Positions 27,106 through 35,641 of a stretch of DNA of 64,000 bases are shown here, in pieces. Every line of letters starts with the position of its first letter. The stretch's first letter is position 1. The stretch covers positions 496,001 through 560,000 of the forward strand of contig NZ_BAABCA010000004.1 in NCBI RefSeq assembly GCF_039538365.1. Reading direction: 5' to 3'. The DNA comes from Postechiella marina. GTDB lineage: Bacteria > Bacteroidota > Bacteroidia > Flavobacteriales > Flavobacteriaceae. A model generated the notes under the pieces. The model did no database searches, was not told the origin of the DNA, and saw only the letters and a list, made by a program, of their open reading frames with translations. A program made the translations under genes and the position numbers.

Positions 27106-27150
27106 AACAACCATTTTATTAAACCCCTAATATATATATTGTAATTACTA

Positions 27151-28176
27151 ATGGGAAAGCGTATCACTCTTAAACAAATAGCCAACGAGTTTGGTGTTTC
27201 TATTGCTACAGTATCTAAATCTTTAAACGACAGTTACGAGATTAGCTCTGCAACAAAAGAAAAAATTCAGAATTACGCTAAAGCCAACAATTACCAATCT
27301 AAAAGCATTCCATTAAATTTAAACACAAAAAAAACAAAAACTATAGGCGTTATTATTCCTAATATTATGAATAATTTCTTTGCTAAAGCTTTTGTTGGTA
27401 TAGAAAAAATGGCCACAGAGAAAGGGTACCATCTTATATCTTGCATATCTAACGAATCGCATGAAAAAGAAGTAACCACCATGGAGCTTTTAAAAAACGG
27501 GACTCTAGATGGCGTTATTATCTCTTTAGCCGAGGAAACACAAGTGAAAAAAAATTACAACCATATAAAAAACGCCATAAACGAAGGCATACCCGTTGTT
27601 ATGTTTGATCGTGTTGCAGATGATATTTCTTGTGATAAAGTCGTGGTAAATGACGTTGAAGGTGCTTACCACGCCACAAATCATTTAATAAAATCGGGGT
27701 GTAAGCGCGTTGCTTTAATTTCTGTAATAGACAACTTAAGTGTTGGTAAATTAAGAGTTGAAGGTTATAAAAAGGCCCTAACAGTTCATAATATTAATAT
27801 TGAAGAAAAACTTATTGTAAAAATTGGACATAAAGAGGATTTTGATATTGCTTTAAAAATTATTTTAGCAGATAAATCTATTGACGGTTTATTATGTTTA
27901 GAAGAAACTTCGGCTGTTAAATCGTTACAAATTGTAAAACAAATGAATTATAGTATACCTACAGAAATGTCTATAGTTAGTTTTACAAATGGAGAATTAC
28001 CTAAATACGTTACACCTACAATAACAACTGTTAGCCAACACGGAAACCATATAGGCCAAACCGCAGCCAATATTCTTATAGATCGCTTAACAGGAGAAAG
28101 CGAAAATAAGCCCTTTGTAAAAAAAGTAATTAAAACAAGTTTAATTGAGCGGGAAAGCACAAGAAAACTAAACTAA
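27151..28176 (+). CDS. LacI-family transcriptional regulator
   Basis: The 341-residue protein starts with a LacI helix-turn-helix (residues 4-25, ITLKQIANEFGVSIATVSKSL), a hinge-like segment at about 45-60, and a periplasmic-binding-protein-like effector domain (about 65-335; IGVIIPNIMNNFFAKAFVGIEK, DGVIISLAEET, VVMFDRV, ALISVIDNLSVGKLRVEGYKKAL). It follows the dctPQM genes by 45 bases on the same strand and probably represses or activates this operon in response to a sugar derivative. It converges on the DUF389 gene with only 13 bases between their stop codons. Confidence 0.9.
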   Translation: MGKRITLKQIANEFGVSIATVSKSLNDSYEISSATKEKIQNYAKANNYQSKSIPLNLNTKKTKTIGVIIPNIMNNFFAKAFVGIEKMATEKGYHLISCISNESHEKEVTTMELLKNGTLDGVIISLAEETQVKKNYNHIKNAINEGIPVVMFDRVADDISCDKVVVNDVEGAYHATNHLIKSGCKRVALISVIDNLSVGKLRVEGYKKALTVHNINIEEKLIVKIGHKEDFDIALKIILADKSIDGLLCLEETSAVKSLQIVKQMNYSIPTEMSIVSFTNGELPKYVTPTITTVSQHGNHIGQTAANILIDRLTGESENKPFVKKVIKTSLIERESTRKLN

Positions 28177-28189
28177 AGAAAAACAAATA

Positions 28190-29662
28190 TTAATTTAAGC
28201 GCTTAACCACTAAGGTATCTAACTTAAGTTTTAGTTTCAACCATTTTTCTAACTTTATTTTATCTGAATTTCTTGAATCTTCCTGAGATAAAGAGTCTAC
28301 CCATTTAACAGTAAAAACAGAAACTGTATCTATCTTTTTAAAATCAGAATTAATAACACTAGAGTAAGCAAACTGCTCTATAGTTTCATAATTAATTTTA
28401 ACCTCCTGAATAAGTTCTTCAAATGGAATTTGATTACGTTCTAATCGAGATAATTTTCTAACCCTATCTTCTAAATAAGATATTTTTTGTTGTTGCGACA
28501 TTAAATCTAAAGAGTCTCGGGTTCTTAACTCTTCCATATATTCCAAATTATTAATACTTCTATTTTTAACTTGATTTATATAAAGTTTAGTATTTGACAA
28601 AGCACTATAATTAGAAAAACGTTGCTCTAAAACCTCTTTGGTAGATTGAGAGATTTCATCTGTTCCAAAAGGTATTAACTCAATAATAGACTCTCCATCT
28701 TTATTATAGGTAAACGTTGCGTTTTTTTCTATATAACTATAATTAGGCAAAGCAACCAACTCTTTTTTAAGAAACGTTTTAGCATCATTTTTAAAATTAC
28801 TTTCTTTTAAAACACTTAAAAATGTTAAAACCGCTGGAATCATAACTACAATTGCTAAAAGAGATGCAAATTGAGCTGTACGTCTTCTCTTAGCTGAATT
28901 AGCATATTTAAGCATAGGAAAACGCAATATTTTTAACACCAAAAAGGTTGCTAAAGCAATAAAAATAGTATTTATAGTAAACAAATACATCGCCCCTAAA
29001 AAATAATCTATATTGCCTTTTGCTAAGCCATAACCTGCTGTACACAACGGTGGCATTAATGCTGTAGCAATAGCTACGCCAAAAATTACCGATGCAATAG
29101 TTCCTTTTTTTGTTCTAGCTATAATTAAAGCTAAACCACCAAAAAAGGCTATAAGTACATCTCGAATATCGGGTTTAGTACGAGCAAAAAGCTCTGATGT
29201 TTCTTCGCTTAAAGGAAAAAATTTAAAAAATAAAAAGGCTGTTATTAAACTCAACACAATCATAGTGCCTAAGTTTATTAAAGACTTTTTTAATGTATCT
29301 ATATCGTTAATAGCAATAGATAAACCTGCACCTAAAATTGGCCCCATAAGAGGAGATATTAACATGGCACCAATAACTACAGCTGTAGAATTGGCATTTA
29401 ACCCAATGGATGCCACAAAAATAGAACAAATTAAAATCCACGCTGTTGCACCTTTAAAGGGTATATCGCCTTTTATAGCCTCTATAGTTGCATCTCTATC
29501 TGTATCGTGCCTAAAATCTAAAAGTTCGCTAAAAAAAGTTTTTACACTCTGAAAAAGACCTTTGGCATCTTTTGTTACTGCCTTTTTACTTTGATTTACA
29601 GCTTCATCCTTTTTTAAAGCTTCTTTTTCTTCTTCAGAAAAATTAAACTTATTTTCTTCCAT
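28190..29662 (-). CDS. DUF389-family membrane protein
   Basis: The protein starts at the ATG at 29662 (490 residues; a GTG two codons upstream is possible) with a Lys/Glu-rich soluble N-terminus. Then comes a DUF389 core of about six membrane segments (about 75-300; STAVVIGAMLISPLMGPILGAG, ARTKKGTIASVIFGVAIATALMPPLCTAGYG). A soluble C-terminal domain (300-490) with coiled-coil-like stretches follows. DUF389 proteins are widespread but have no firmly established function. No neighbour explains it. Confidence 0.8.
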   Translation of the reverse strand: MEENKFNFSEEEKEALKKDEAVNQSKKAVTKDAKGLFQSVKTFFSELLDFRHDTDRDATIEAIKGDIPFKGATAWILICSIFVASIGLNANSTAVVIGAMLISPLMGPILGAGLSIAINDIDTLKKSLINLGTMIVLSLITAFLFFKFFPLSEETSELFARTKPDIRDVLIAFFGGLALIIARTKKGTIASVIFGVAIATALMPPLCTAGYGLAKGNIDYFLGAMYLFTINTIFIALATFLVLKILRFPMLKYANSAKRRRTAQFASLLAIVVMIPAVLTFLSVLKESNFKNDAKTFLKKELVALPNYSYIEKNATFTYNKDGESIIELIPFGTDEISQSTKEVLEQRFSNYSALSNTKLYINQVKNRSINNLEYMEELRTRDSLDLMSQQQKISYLEDRVRKLSRLERNQIPFEELIQEVKINYETIEQFAYSSVINSDFKKIDTVSVFTVKWVDSLSQEDSRNSDKIKLEKWLKLKLKLDTLVVKRLN

Positions 29663-29728
29663 AGACACTATTTTTATCTTTAATACACTAAGATATATAA
29701 TATATTATTGCGATATAATAACTACAAT

Positions 29729-29759
29729 AAAAAAAGAGAGATAAAACCTTATTTATCTC
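29729..29759 (-). terminator. Terminator of manC
   Basis: GAGATAAA / TTTATCTC (29738-29745 and 29752-29759) pair around a 6-base loop and are followed, on the minus strand, by a run of T (the A run at 29729-29735). The stem includes the last codons and stop of manC. Confidence 0.65.
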
Positions 29760-30825
29760 CAAAGTTACTCTTAACACGTTGTAAAACCTGCTTAATATCT
29801 TGTTCTTTTGCTTTTGGATAGATTAATAATGTGTCTTCGTTATCCACAATTATATAATCGTTTAAGCCATCTACAACTACAATTTTATCTGTTTTAGTTC
29901 TTATTAAATTACCCGTCGCATTTTCAGCTAAATTTCTAGCATTAGAAACTGCGTTGTTATTCTCATCCTTATCCAATTTATCGTAAAGACTCCCCCATGT
30001 TCCTAAATCATTCCAATCAAACTCTGCAGCAATAACCTTAACATTGTCAGATTTTTCCATAATAGCATAATCTACAGAAATGTTTTCTGCTTTGGGATAA
30101 TTATCTTTTATAAAACCTGTTTCGTCTTCGGTATTATATACGCCAATTCCACTTTTGAACAAGCTATATAAATCTGGCTGATTATTTTGAAATGCCTTAA
30201 TAACACTTTTAGCACTCCACATAAAAATACCTGCATTCCATAAAAAATTACCTTGATCTATAAAAGCCTTAGCTGTTTCGTAATCTGGTTTTTCTCTAAA
30301 TTGATTTACTGGTTTTATAACTTTTTCTGCTGTTTTATCAAACTCAATATATCCATATCCTGTATTTGGAAACGAAGGTTTTATGCCCAACGTCATTAAA
30401 GCATCATTCTGCGAACAATAATCGAAAGCTTCTTGCACATTTTTAGAAAACGCTTTTTCGTCTTCAATCCAATGATCGCTTGGAGCAACAATCATTATTG
30501 CATCGGGGTTTTCTTTTTGAATTTTTAACGAAGCGTACAAAATACATGGTGCTGTATTACGCATTGCAGGCTCTAAAACCACCTGTTTTTGCGTAACTTC
30601 TGGTAACTGCTCTAGCACCAAATCGTTATAACGCTCGTTTGTTAAAATATAAATATTCTCTTTTGGAATTAAATGTGATAAACGCTGAAATGTTTTTTGA
30701 ATTAAAGTGTTGCCAGCACCCAACATATCGTGAAACTGCTTAGGAAACTCTGCTGTACTTACTGGCCAAAATCTAGACCCTACACCTCCTGCCATTAAAA
30801 TGGCATAATAATTTGAATTTTTCAT
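29749..30825 (-). CDS. manC: Mannose-1-phosphate guanylyltransferase
   Basis: This enzyme makes GDP-mannose for surface polysaccharide or glycoprotein. The 358-residue protein has the nucleotidyltransferase signature AGGVGSRFWPVSTAEFPKQF near the N-terminus, the substrate segment GYGYIEFD and the EKPDYETA and NAGIFMWSAKSV motifs, and a short C-terminal part (VVDGLNDYIIVDNEDTLLI). There is no phosphomannose isomerase domain, so it is the short, single-function form. Its terminator lies directly after the stop. It is 19 bases downstream of the SprT-like gene. Confidence 0.93.
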   Translation of the reverse strand: MKNSNYYAILMAGGVGSRFWPVSTAEFPKQFHDMLGAGNTLIQKTFQRLSHLIPKENIYILTNERYNDLVLEQLPEVTQKQVVLEPAMRNTAPCILYASLKIQKENPDAIMIVAPSDHWIEDEKAFSKNVQEAFDYCSQNDALMTLGIKPSFPNTGYGYIEFDKTAEKVIKPVNQFREKPDYETAKAFIDQGNFLWNAGIFMWSAKSVIKAFQNNQPDLYSLFKSGIGVYNTEDETGFIKDNYPKAENISVDYAIMEKSDNVKVIAAEFDWNDLGTWGSLYDKLDKDENNNAVSNARNLAENATGNLIRTKTDKIVVVDGLNDYIIVDNEDTLLIYPKAKEQDIKQVLQRVKSNFGDK

Positions 30826-30844
30826 ATTTATTTTCCCTTAAAAA

Positions 30845-31462
30845 TTATTTTATATTTTCTTTTACCATCGATACCAACTCAACCTCAACATTTGGATTGA
30901 AAAGATACAATTTTCCTGTTTTTAATTCTTTACATTCAATACGCTTAACGCGTTTTTTACCTTTTGTAAATACTTTATTGTTATAAAGCTTAAAAACACT
31001 GCCTAAAGGTAATTGAAAAACATAGAGCTTATTATTTGGTTCGTCGAACTGCTTTAAAGCGTAGGCGAGTGTAACATCTGTATCGCTCGATGCTTTAGGA
31101 TTTATAAAGTGCTTTGCTAACAATGGCAACAAGTCTTTTGGAAACACTTCCGGATTTAAAAGAGGTAACATTAAATGTTGAAATGTATGCTTCCACTCTG
31201 TGCCATGGGGTTTTATAAAATCTCCATACAACTTAAAAGACTCTAAATGGGCAATTTCATGAATTAACGTAATTAAAAACTTGTAAGGATTTAAATTTGA
31301 ATTTATTGTAATTTGATGCTTTCCATTCGGCATTTTTCTATAATCGCCATGACGCGTTTTACGCTCTTTTTTAATCTTTACAATTAAATTATCGTTTTCT
31401 AAAAGTCTTTGAACATAGTTTCTAGATGATTTAGGAATATAGTTGTCTAGTAGGTTACGCAT
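30845..31462 (-). CDS. SprT-like zinc metalloprotease domain protein
   Basis: A 205-residue protein with the SprT/Spartan motif LIHEIAHLESF (HEIAH, residues 68-72) and KPHGTEWKHTF (the downstream histidine region), the metal-binding set of this family. Bacterial SprT-like proteins are probably DNA- or nucleotide-associated proteases, but their substrates are largely unknown. The C-terminal zinc-ribbon cysteines of some members are not obvious. It is flanked by manC and a HAD phosphatase on the same strand. Confidence 0.83.
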   Translation of the reverse strand: MRNLLDNYIPKSSRNYVQRLLENDNLIVKIKKERKTRHGDYRKMPNGKHQITINSNLNPYKFLITLIHEIAHLESFKLYGDFIKPHGTEWKHTFQHLMLPLLNPEVFPKDLLPLLAKHFINPKASSDTDVTLAYALKQFDEPNNKLYVFQLPLGSVFKLYNNKVFTKGKKRVKRIECKELKTGKLYLFNPNVEVELVSMVKENIK

Positions 31463-31492
31463 TTACACAAAAATAAGATTTTTATTTTAAGA

Positions 31493-32128
31493 TTAAATCA
31501 TACCTAATAGTAAATTCATATTACTAAATGTATTGGTGGCCTCTATTTTTAACTCATTATTATAGTCGTGTGCTGTAAAACCAAAAACATCGAAACCTCC
31601 AGCTTTAGCTGCTCGTACTCCAGACATGCTATCTTCTATTACCAAACATTCTTCTGGCTTAAAGCCCATTGTTTTTGCTGCCCATAGAAAAACATCTGGT
31701 TCTGGTTTCCATTTTTGAATAGTATAACAACTAAAAATTTTATTTTCGAAAAAAGGCAACAACCCTGTAACCTCTAAATTTAATTCTATTTTATTTTCTG
31801 GTCCGCTAGAGGCTACACAAAAAGGAAGCTTTATATTTTCTAAAACATCTTTTATACCATCTATAGGCTGTATGTTTTCTCTAAAAGCTTTAAATGTTCT
31901 AACTCTATAGTCTGCTTCGAAAGTCTCTGGCAATGGCTTATTGATTGCCTTAGAAATAGCATCCATACATAAATTAAAAGATTTACCTTTAAACTTAGTA
32001 ACTGCTCCTTTTTTTGGAATATTTGCTCCCAACTCGTTTGCCATATCTACCATAACGCCAATTGCAATGGTTTCGCTGTCTATTAAAACACCGTCGCAAT
32101 CGAATATTATACATTTATATTTACTCAT
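31493..32128 (-). CDS. HAD-superfamily phosphatase/beta-phosphoglucomutase-like
   Basis: The 211-residue protein has HAD motif I FDCDGVLIDSE (nucleophile Asp near residue 9), motif II (PFCVASSGP), motif III (W-K-P-E-P-D) and motif IV (CLVIEDSMSGVRAAKAGGFDVFG). The cap domain is of the type found in beta-phosphoglucomutases and 2-deoxyglucose-6-phosphatases. The substrate is not defined by the sequence. It precedes the SprT-like gene by 30 bases. Confidence 0.86.
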   Translation of the reverse strand: MSKYKCIIFDCDGVLIDSETIAIGVMVDMANELGANIPKKGAVTKFKGKSFNLCMDAISKAINKPLPETFEADYRVRTFKAFRENIQPIDGIKDVLENIKLPFCVASSGPENKIELNLEVTGLLPFFENKIFSCYTIQKWKPEPDVFLWAAKTMGFKPEECLVIEDSMSGVRAAKAGGFDVFGFTAHDYNNELKIEATNTFSNMNLLLGMI

Positions 32129-32166
32129 AATAATTTTATCTTTTTAATGAAAAATGATCTCTTAGT

Positions 32167-32650
32167 CTAAATTTTAAATTGTTTAACCAAATACTCTTCT
32201 TTATATAAAAAAGTAAATATTTTACTTGATAATTTTCGTGGCACACTCATTTTTACAAAGTAGTCTGACTTTTTAGAATTTCGATTTCCAATACAAACAT
32301 CAAACTCTTTAAAATCTAAATAATAAATAACTTCATCAATCTTAGAAAAACCATAAGGAATATCTGCATCTGTAAATATTTTAAAATCTCCTTTAGCTTG
32401 CAACATGCCTGCTTTTACAGCAAAGCCTTTGCCTTGATTTAATTTATAAAATAACAATTTTAAGTCGGGGTCGCATTTAATAAAGCTATTTATAACAGAA
32501 TTTGTATTATCTAATACTACCATCATTAACAAAAATCACTTCAACCTTATAATTAATAGTTTGCTTCCACTTTTGTATTCTTGTAAGCGTATCAAAAATA
32601 AATAACTCAGCATTATATACTGGAATAACAAGACTTAATTTTACTGACAT
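32167..32650 (-). pseudogene. Broken family 2 glycosyltransferase
   Basis: From the ATG at 32650 the minus strand encodes MSVKLSLVIPVYNAELFIFD and 27 more residues ending VIFVNDGSIR, then a stop at 32507-32509. This is the start of a GT-A fold family 2 glycosyltransferase. The continuation, LDNTNSVINSF through NQGKGFAVKAGMLQAKGD and TDADIPYGFSKIDEVI, lies in another frame up to 32532, so a frameshift splits the gene near 32510-32530. The second frame ends at 32167 after LSSKIFTFLYK, where related enzymes continue for about 60-100 residues, so the C-terminal part is also lost. Function was probably transfer of a sugar to a surface lipid or polysaccharide. Confidence 0.8.
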
Positions 32651-32695
32651 TATTTATAATAATTATTTTATATATTTTGTAAATAATTAACCTTT

Positions 32696-34720
32696 TTAAT
32701 ACTCTAAAATTTCAAATTCACTCCTTCTATTTAATTGATGTTCTTCGTCTGTACAATTTAACATGGGACAGGGTACTATTGGAGATAACTCGCCAAAACC
32801 TTGAAACTGCATACGTCTTGCATTAATAAAAGCCTCTAATGCTAAATAATTTCTTGTAGACTCTGCTCGCCTTTCTGATAGTACTTGGTTATAACGGGTT
32901 GTACCTCGGCTATCTGTATGCGCACTAATTTTTAAATGCACCTTAGGATAACGCTCTAATTTTGCTGCTAAAGCATCTAATATTTTTTTAGAATCGGCAC
33001 GTATATTCCACATATTAAAATCGAAATAAATAGGCTCTAATTGAAAATATAATTTACCATCTTTCTCTATAACCGGAGGCCCTTCAATGTCTGTTAACAA
33101 AGCAAATCGTTCTGGGTCTTTTTCTTTTAAATTTTTATCTATTTTCTTCTCTGCTATTACAGTTTCTACAGGATCTATAACTACTGGTGGCGGTGGCGGA
33201 ATCTTTTTTAAGTATAAAACGTGTTCTTGGTTTTCTCTTTCTAAAACCTTTACCTGCAATACACCAGAATAATAGCCTTCGCTTTCTGCTTGTAAAGTAT
33301 ACTTACTTGCCAATAAATTTAAATTAAATGTTGACAACGTGTTATTATAAATAACATGCTCTCCTTTGTTTAACAAGACAACTCTAGCTTCAGGAATATA
33401 AGCTTTAGTTTCAAAATCTTTTATTTTAAATGTATTTATATATTCTCTAATAAAAATTTCTCCTGTTTGATTAAATTTAAAAATATCGTCGCTTCTGTTA
33501 TTTCTATTGGATGAAAAAAAACCTTCTTCTTCATTATAATAATTTAAATTAAAATCGTCGTATTGCGAATTAATTGGCACGCCTAAATTTATTGGCTTAG
33601 TAAAATTTCCGTTTACCAACTCAGAGACAAAATTATCTAACATGCCTAACCCTAAATGCCCGTTAGATGCAAAAAACAAATGTCCTTTGTTAGATATAAA
33701 TGGAAAATGTTCGCGGTTAACAGTATTAATTGTTGAGCCTAAATTTACAGGTTCTCCCATAAAACCATCAATATCTATGGTAACATAATACAAATCAAAA
33801 CTACCATAACCTCCTTCTATATCCGAAGAAAAATAAAGCTTTTTCCCGTCTAAACTTAAAGCTGGATGCTGATAAGAAAATCCGTTTTTATTAAATGGTA
33901 ATTTCTCTAATTCGCTCCATTTACCATTAACTCGTATAGATTTATACAAATGGATATTATTTGTCGCTTGATCGTTAAACTCCTTTTTACCATTTGTAAA
34001 ATTACTTCTAGATACGTACATAGTGTTACCATCGTTACTAAAGCAAAAATTACCCTCGTGTAATTTAGAATTTATGGTTTTACTTAAAGCTAGAGGCGCA
34101 CCAATAGTATCTATTTTGTTATCTACTTTAACTTTATAGATATCTAAAAAAGGTTGATGTGTCCACTTATATGTTTTTGATAATAGTTGTTTATTATCTC
34201 TATCTGAAGTAAAGTAAACACTATCATTAAATTTTACAGCTCCAAAATCTGATGCGTTAGAATTAAATTGCGCTTTTTCTATTTTATAATCAGGGTTTTT
34301 AAGTTTAAACTCTTCAATTATTGCTATAGATTCAGACTTATCTAATCCTTGATATAAATTGTCTTTATACAGTTTAAAATAATCTAAGCCCGTTTCATAA
34401 TCGCCTAAAGCAGACAAAACCTGGTACAGTTTAAAATTATACGTATTATTATACGTTTTGCCTTTTTCTACAAATTGCCCTTTAACCAATTGCTTTAAAA
34501 ACAAAGATGCTTTTTTATACTCGAAGATGTTATAATAGCAAACAGCTATATTTTCGATATCTTTTTTATGTCGTTCTTTGTCTATACTAGCTTCATAATA
34601 CTTAGCAGCATTAATATAATCTCCTTTTTCGAAAAAACGATCGGCTCTCGATTTTTTTTGTCCATACGAGACTTGTATAAAAAACAAAGCCATAATTATA
34701 AACGTAATTTTCTTTGTCAT
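32696..34720 (-). CDS. OmpA-family protein of a SprF/PorP secretion cluster
   Basis: The 674-residue protein has a signal peptide (MTKKITFIIMALFFIQVSYG), TPR-like helices (about 25-130), a PD40/WD40-type beta-propeller region (about 150-400; FCFSNDGNTMYVSRSNF, HPALSLDGKKLYFSSDI), a carboxypeptidase-regulatory-like domain (about 425-505), a proline run and a C-terminal OmpA peptidoglycan-binding domain (KLKISAHTDSRGTTRYNQVL, SERRAESTRNYL). PorE-like proteins of type IX secretion have this architecture. It is the last gene of the operon with SprF/PorP and the CHU_C protein; a one-base gap separates it from the SprF gene. Confidence 0.88.
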   Translation of the reverse strand: MTKKITFIIMALFFIQVSYGQKKSRADRFFEKGDYINAAKYYEASIDKERHKKDIENIAVCYYNIFEYKKASLFLKQLVKGQFVEKGKTYNNTYNFKLYQVLSALGDYETGLDYFKLYKDNLYQGLDKSESIAIIEEFKLKNPDYKIEKAQFNSNASDFGAVKFNDSVYFTSDRDNKQLLSKTYKWTHQPFLDIYKVKVDNKIDTIGAPLALSKTINSKLHEGNFCFSNDGNTMYVSRSNFTNGKKEFNDQATNNIHLYKSIRVNGKWSELEKLPFNKNGFSYQHPALSLDGKKLYFSSDIEGGYGSFDLYYVTIDIDGFMGEPVNLGSTINTVNREHFPFISNKGHLFFASNGHLGLGMLDNFVSELVNGNFTKPINLGVPINSQYDDFNLNYYNEEEGFFSSNRNNRSDDIFKFNQTGEIFIREYINTFKIKDFETKAYIPEARVVLLNKGEHVIYNNTLSTFNLNLLASKYTLQAESEGYYSGVLQVKVLERENQEHVLYLKKIPPPPPVVIDPVETVIAEKKIDKNLKEKDPERFALLTDIEGPPVIEKDGKLYFQLEPIYFDFNMWNIRADSKKILDALAAKLERYPKVHLKISAHTDSRGTTRYNQVLSERRAESTRNYLALEAFINARRMQFQGFGELSPIVPCPMLNCTDEEHQLNRRSEFEILEY

Positions 34721-34721
34721 A

Positions 34722-35633
34722 TTAATAGAATCTTGGAGATGAATATTTTTTACTTAAACCTAGCACATCGAATTTATAAAGTAGTATAAACTCATGACTG
34801 CCATTATTATAATTCTTTAATTTGCTTGTATTAAAATCGTAAGCATAACCTAGTTTTAAATTTGGTGTAATTTGAATTCCCATAAGCCCCGAAACAGCGT
34901 CTTGATACCTGTAAGATACTCCTAACTCAAATGTATTTAGATACATAATATTTGCAGAAACATCGAAAGATAAGGGTGAGCCTCCAACAAATTTTAACAC
35001 AGTAGATGGTTTTAGTTTAAAATCGTTATTAAAATCAAAAACATAACCTCCTATTAAAAACACATGACATTTATCTTTATAAAAAACATCGTTGTTAAAA
35101 TTTAAATTACTCGGAATTAAATTAGGAACCGATATACCTGCATAATAATTATCGTCAAACAGAAAAACACCAGCTCCAATATTAAGTACGGTTTTATTTG
35201 CATTACCAAAAATAGGATCGCTACTTACATTACTGCCAATAGCACTAAAATTTAAATGATCGAACCCTGCTTTTAAACCAAAAGATAGATTTAAATTATT
35301 TTTAATGTTTATTTTATAAGCAACATCAATATTAAAAATATTTTCGCTTAAATTAACATTACCTCCAATATTATCATTTAAATAATTAACCGTTAATTCT
35401 ATTTGGTTATTTACTGGTATATGCGCAAAAACATTGGCTGTTTTTGGTGCTCCAGCTATGCTTACCCATTGCGTTCTGTACAAGCTACCAACTTGTACTA
35501 TTCCGGGCTCGTTAATTACATAACCAGGATTTACCATACTCATGTTATACATGTACTGTGTATATTGGGGTTCTTGTTGCGAGAATGCAAACAGACTACA
35601 ACTTATAAATATTATTAGTAATTTTTGTTTCAT
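34722..35633 (-). CDS. SprF/PorP-family outer-membrane protein
   Basis: The 303-residue protein has a signal peptide (MKQKLLIIFISCSLFAFSQ) followed by EPQYTQYMYNMSMVNPGYV, the hallmark of the PorP/SprF family, and a barrel-like remainder. Family members assist type IX export and attachment of proteins with a type B (CHU_C) tail. Its upstream neighbour encodes exactly such a cargo, so pairing with it is likely. It starts 8 bases after the cargo gene's stop. Confidence 0.93.
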   Translation of the reverse strand: MKQKLLIIFISCSLFAFSQQEPQYTQYMYNMSMVNPGYVINEPGIVQVGSLYRTQWVSIAGAPKTANVFAHIPVNNQIELTVNYLNDNIGGNVNLSENIFNIDVAYKINIKNNLNLSFGLKAGFDHLNFSAIGSNVSSDPIFGNANKTVLNIGAGVFLFDDNYYAGISVPNLIPSNLNFNNDVFYKDKCHVFLIGGYVFDFNNDFKLKPSTVLKFVGGSPLSFDVSANIMYLNTFELGVSYRYQDAVSGLMGIQITPNLKLGYAYDFNTSKLKNYNNGSHEFILLYKFDVLGLSKKYSSPRFY

Positions 35634-35641
35634 TCTGCTAC

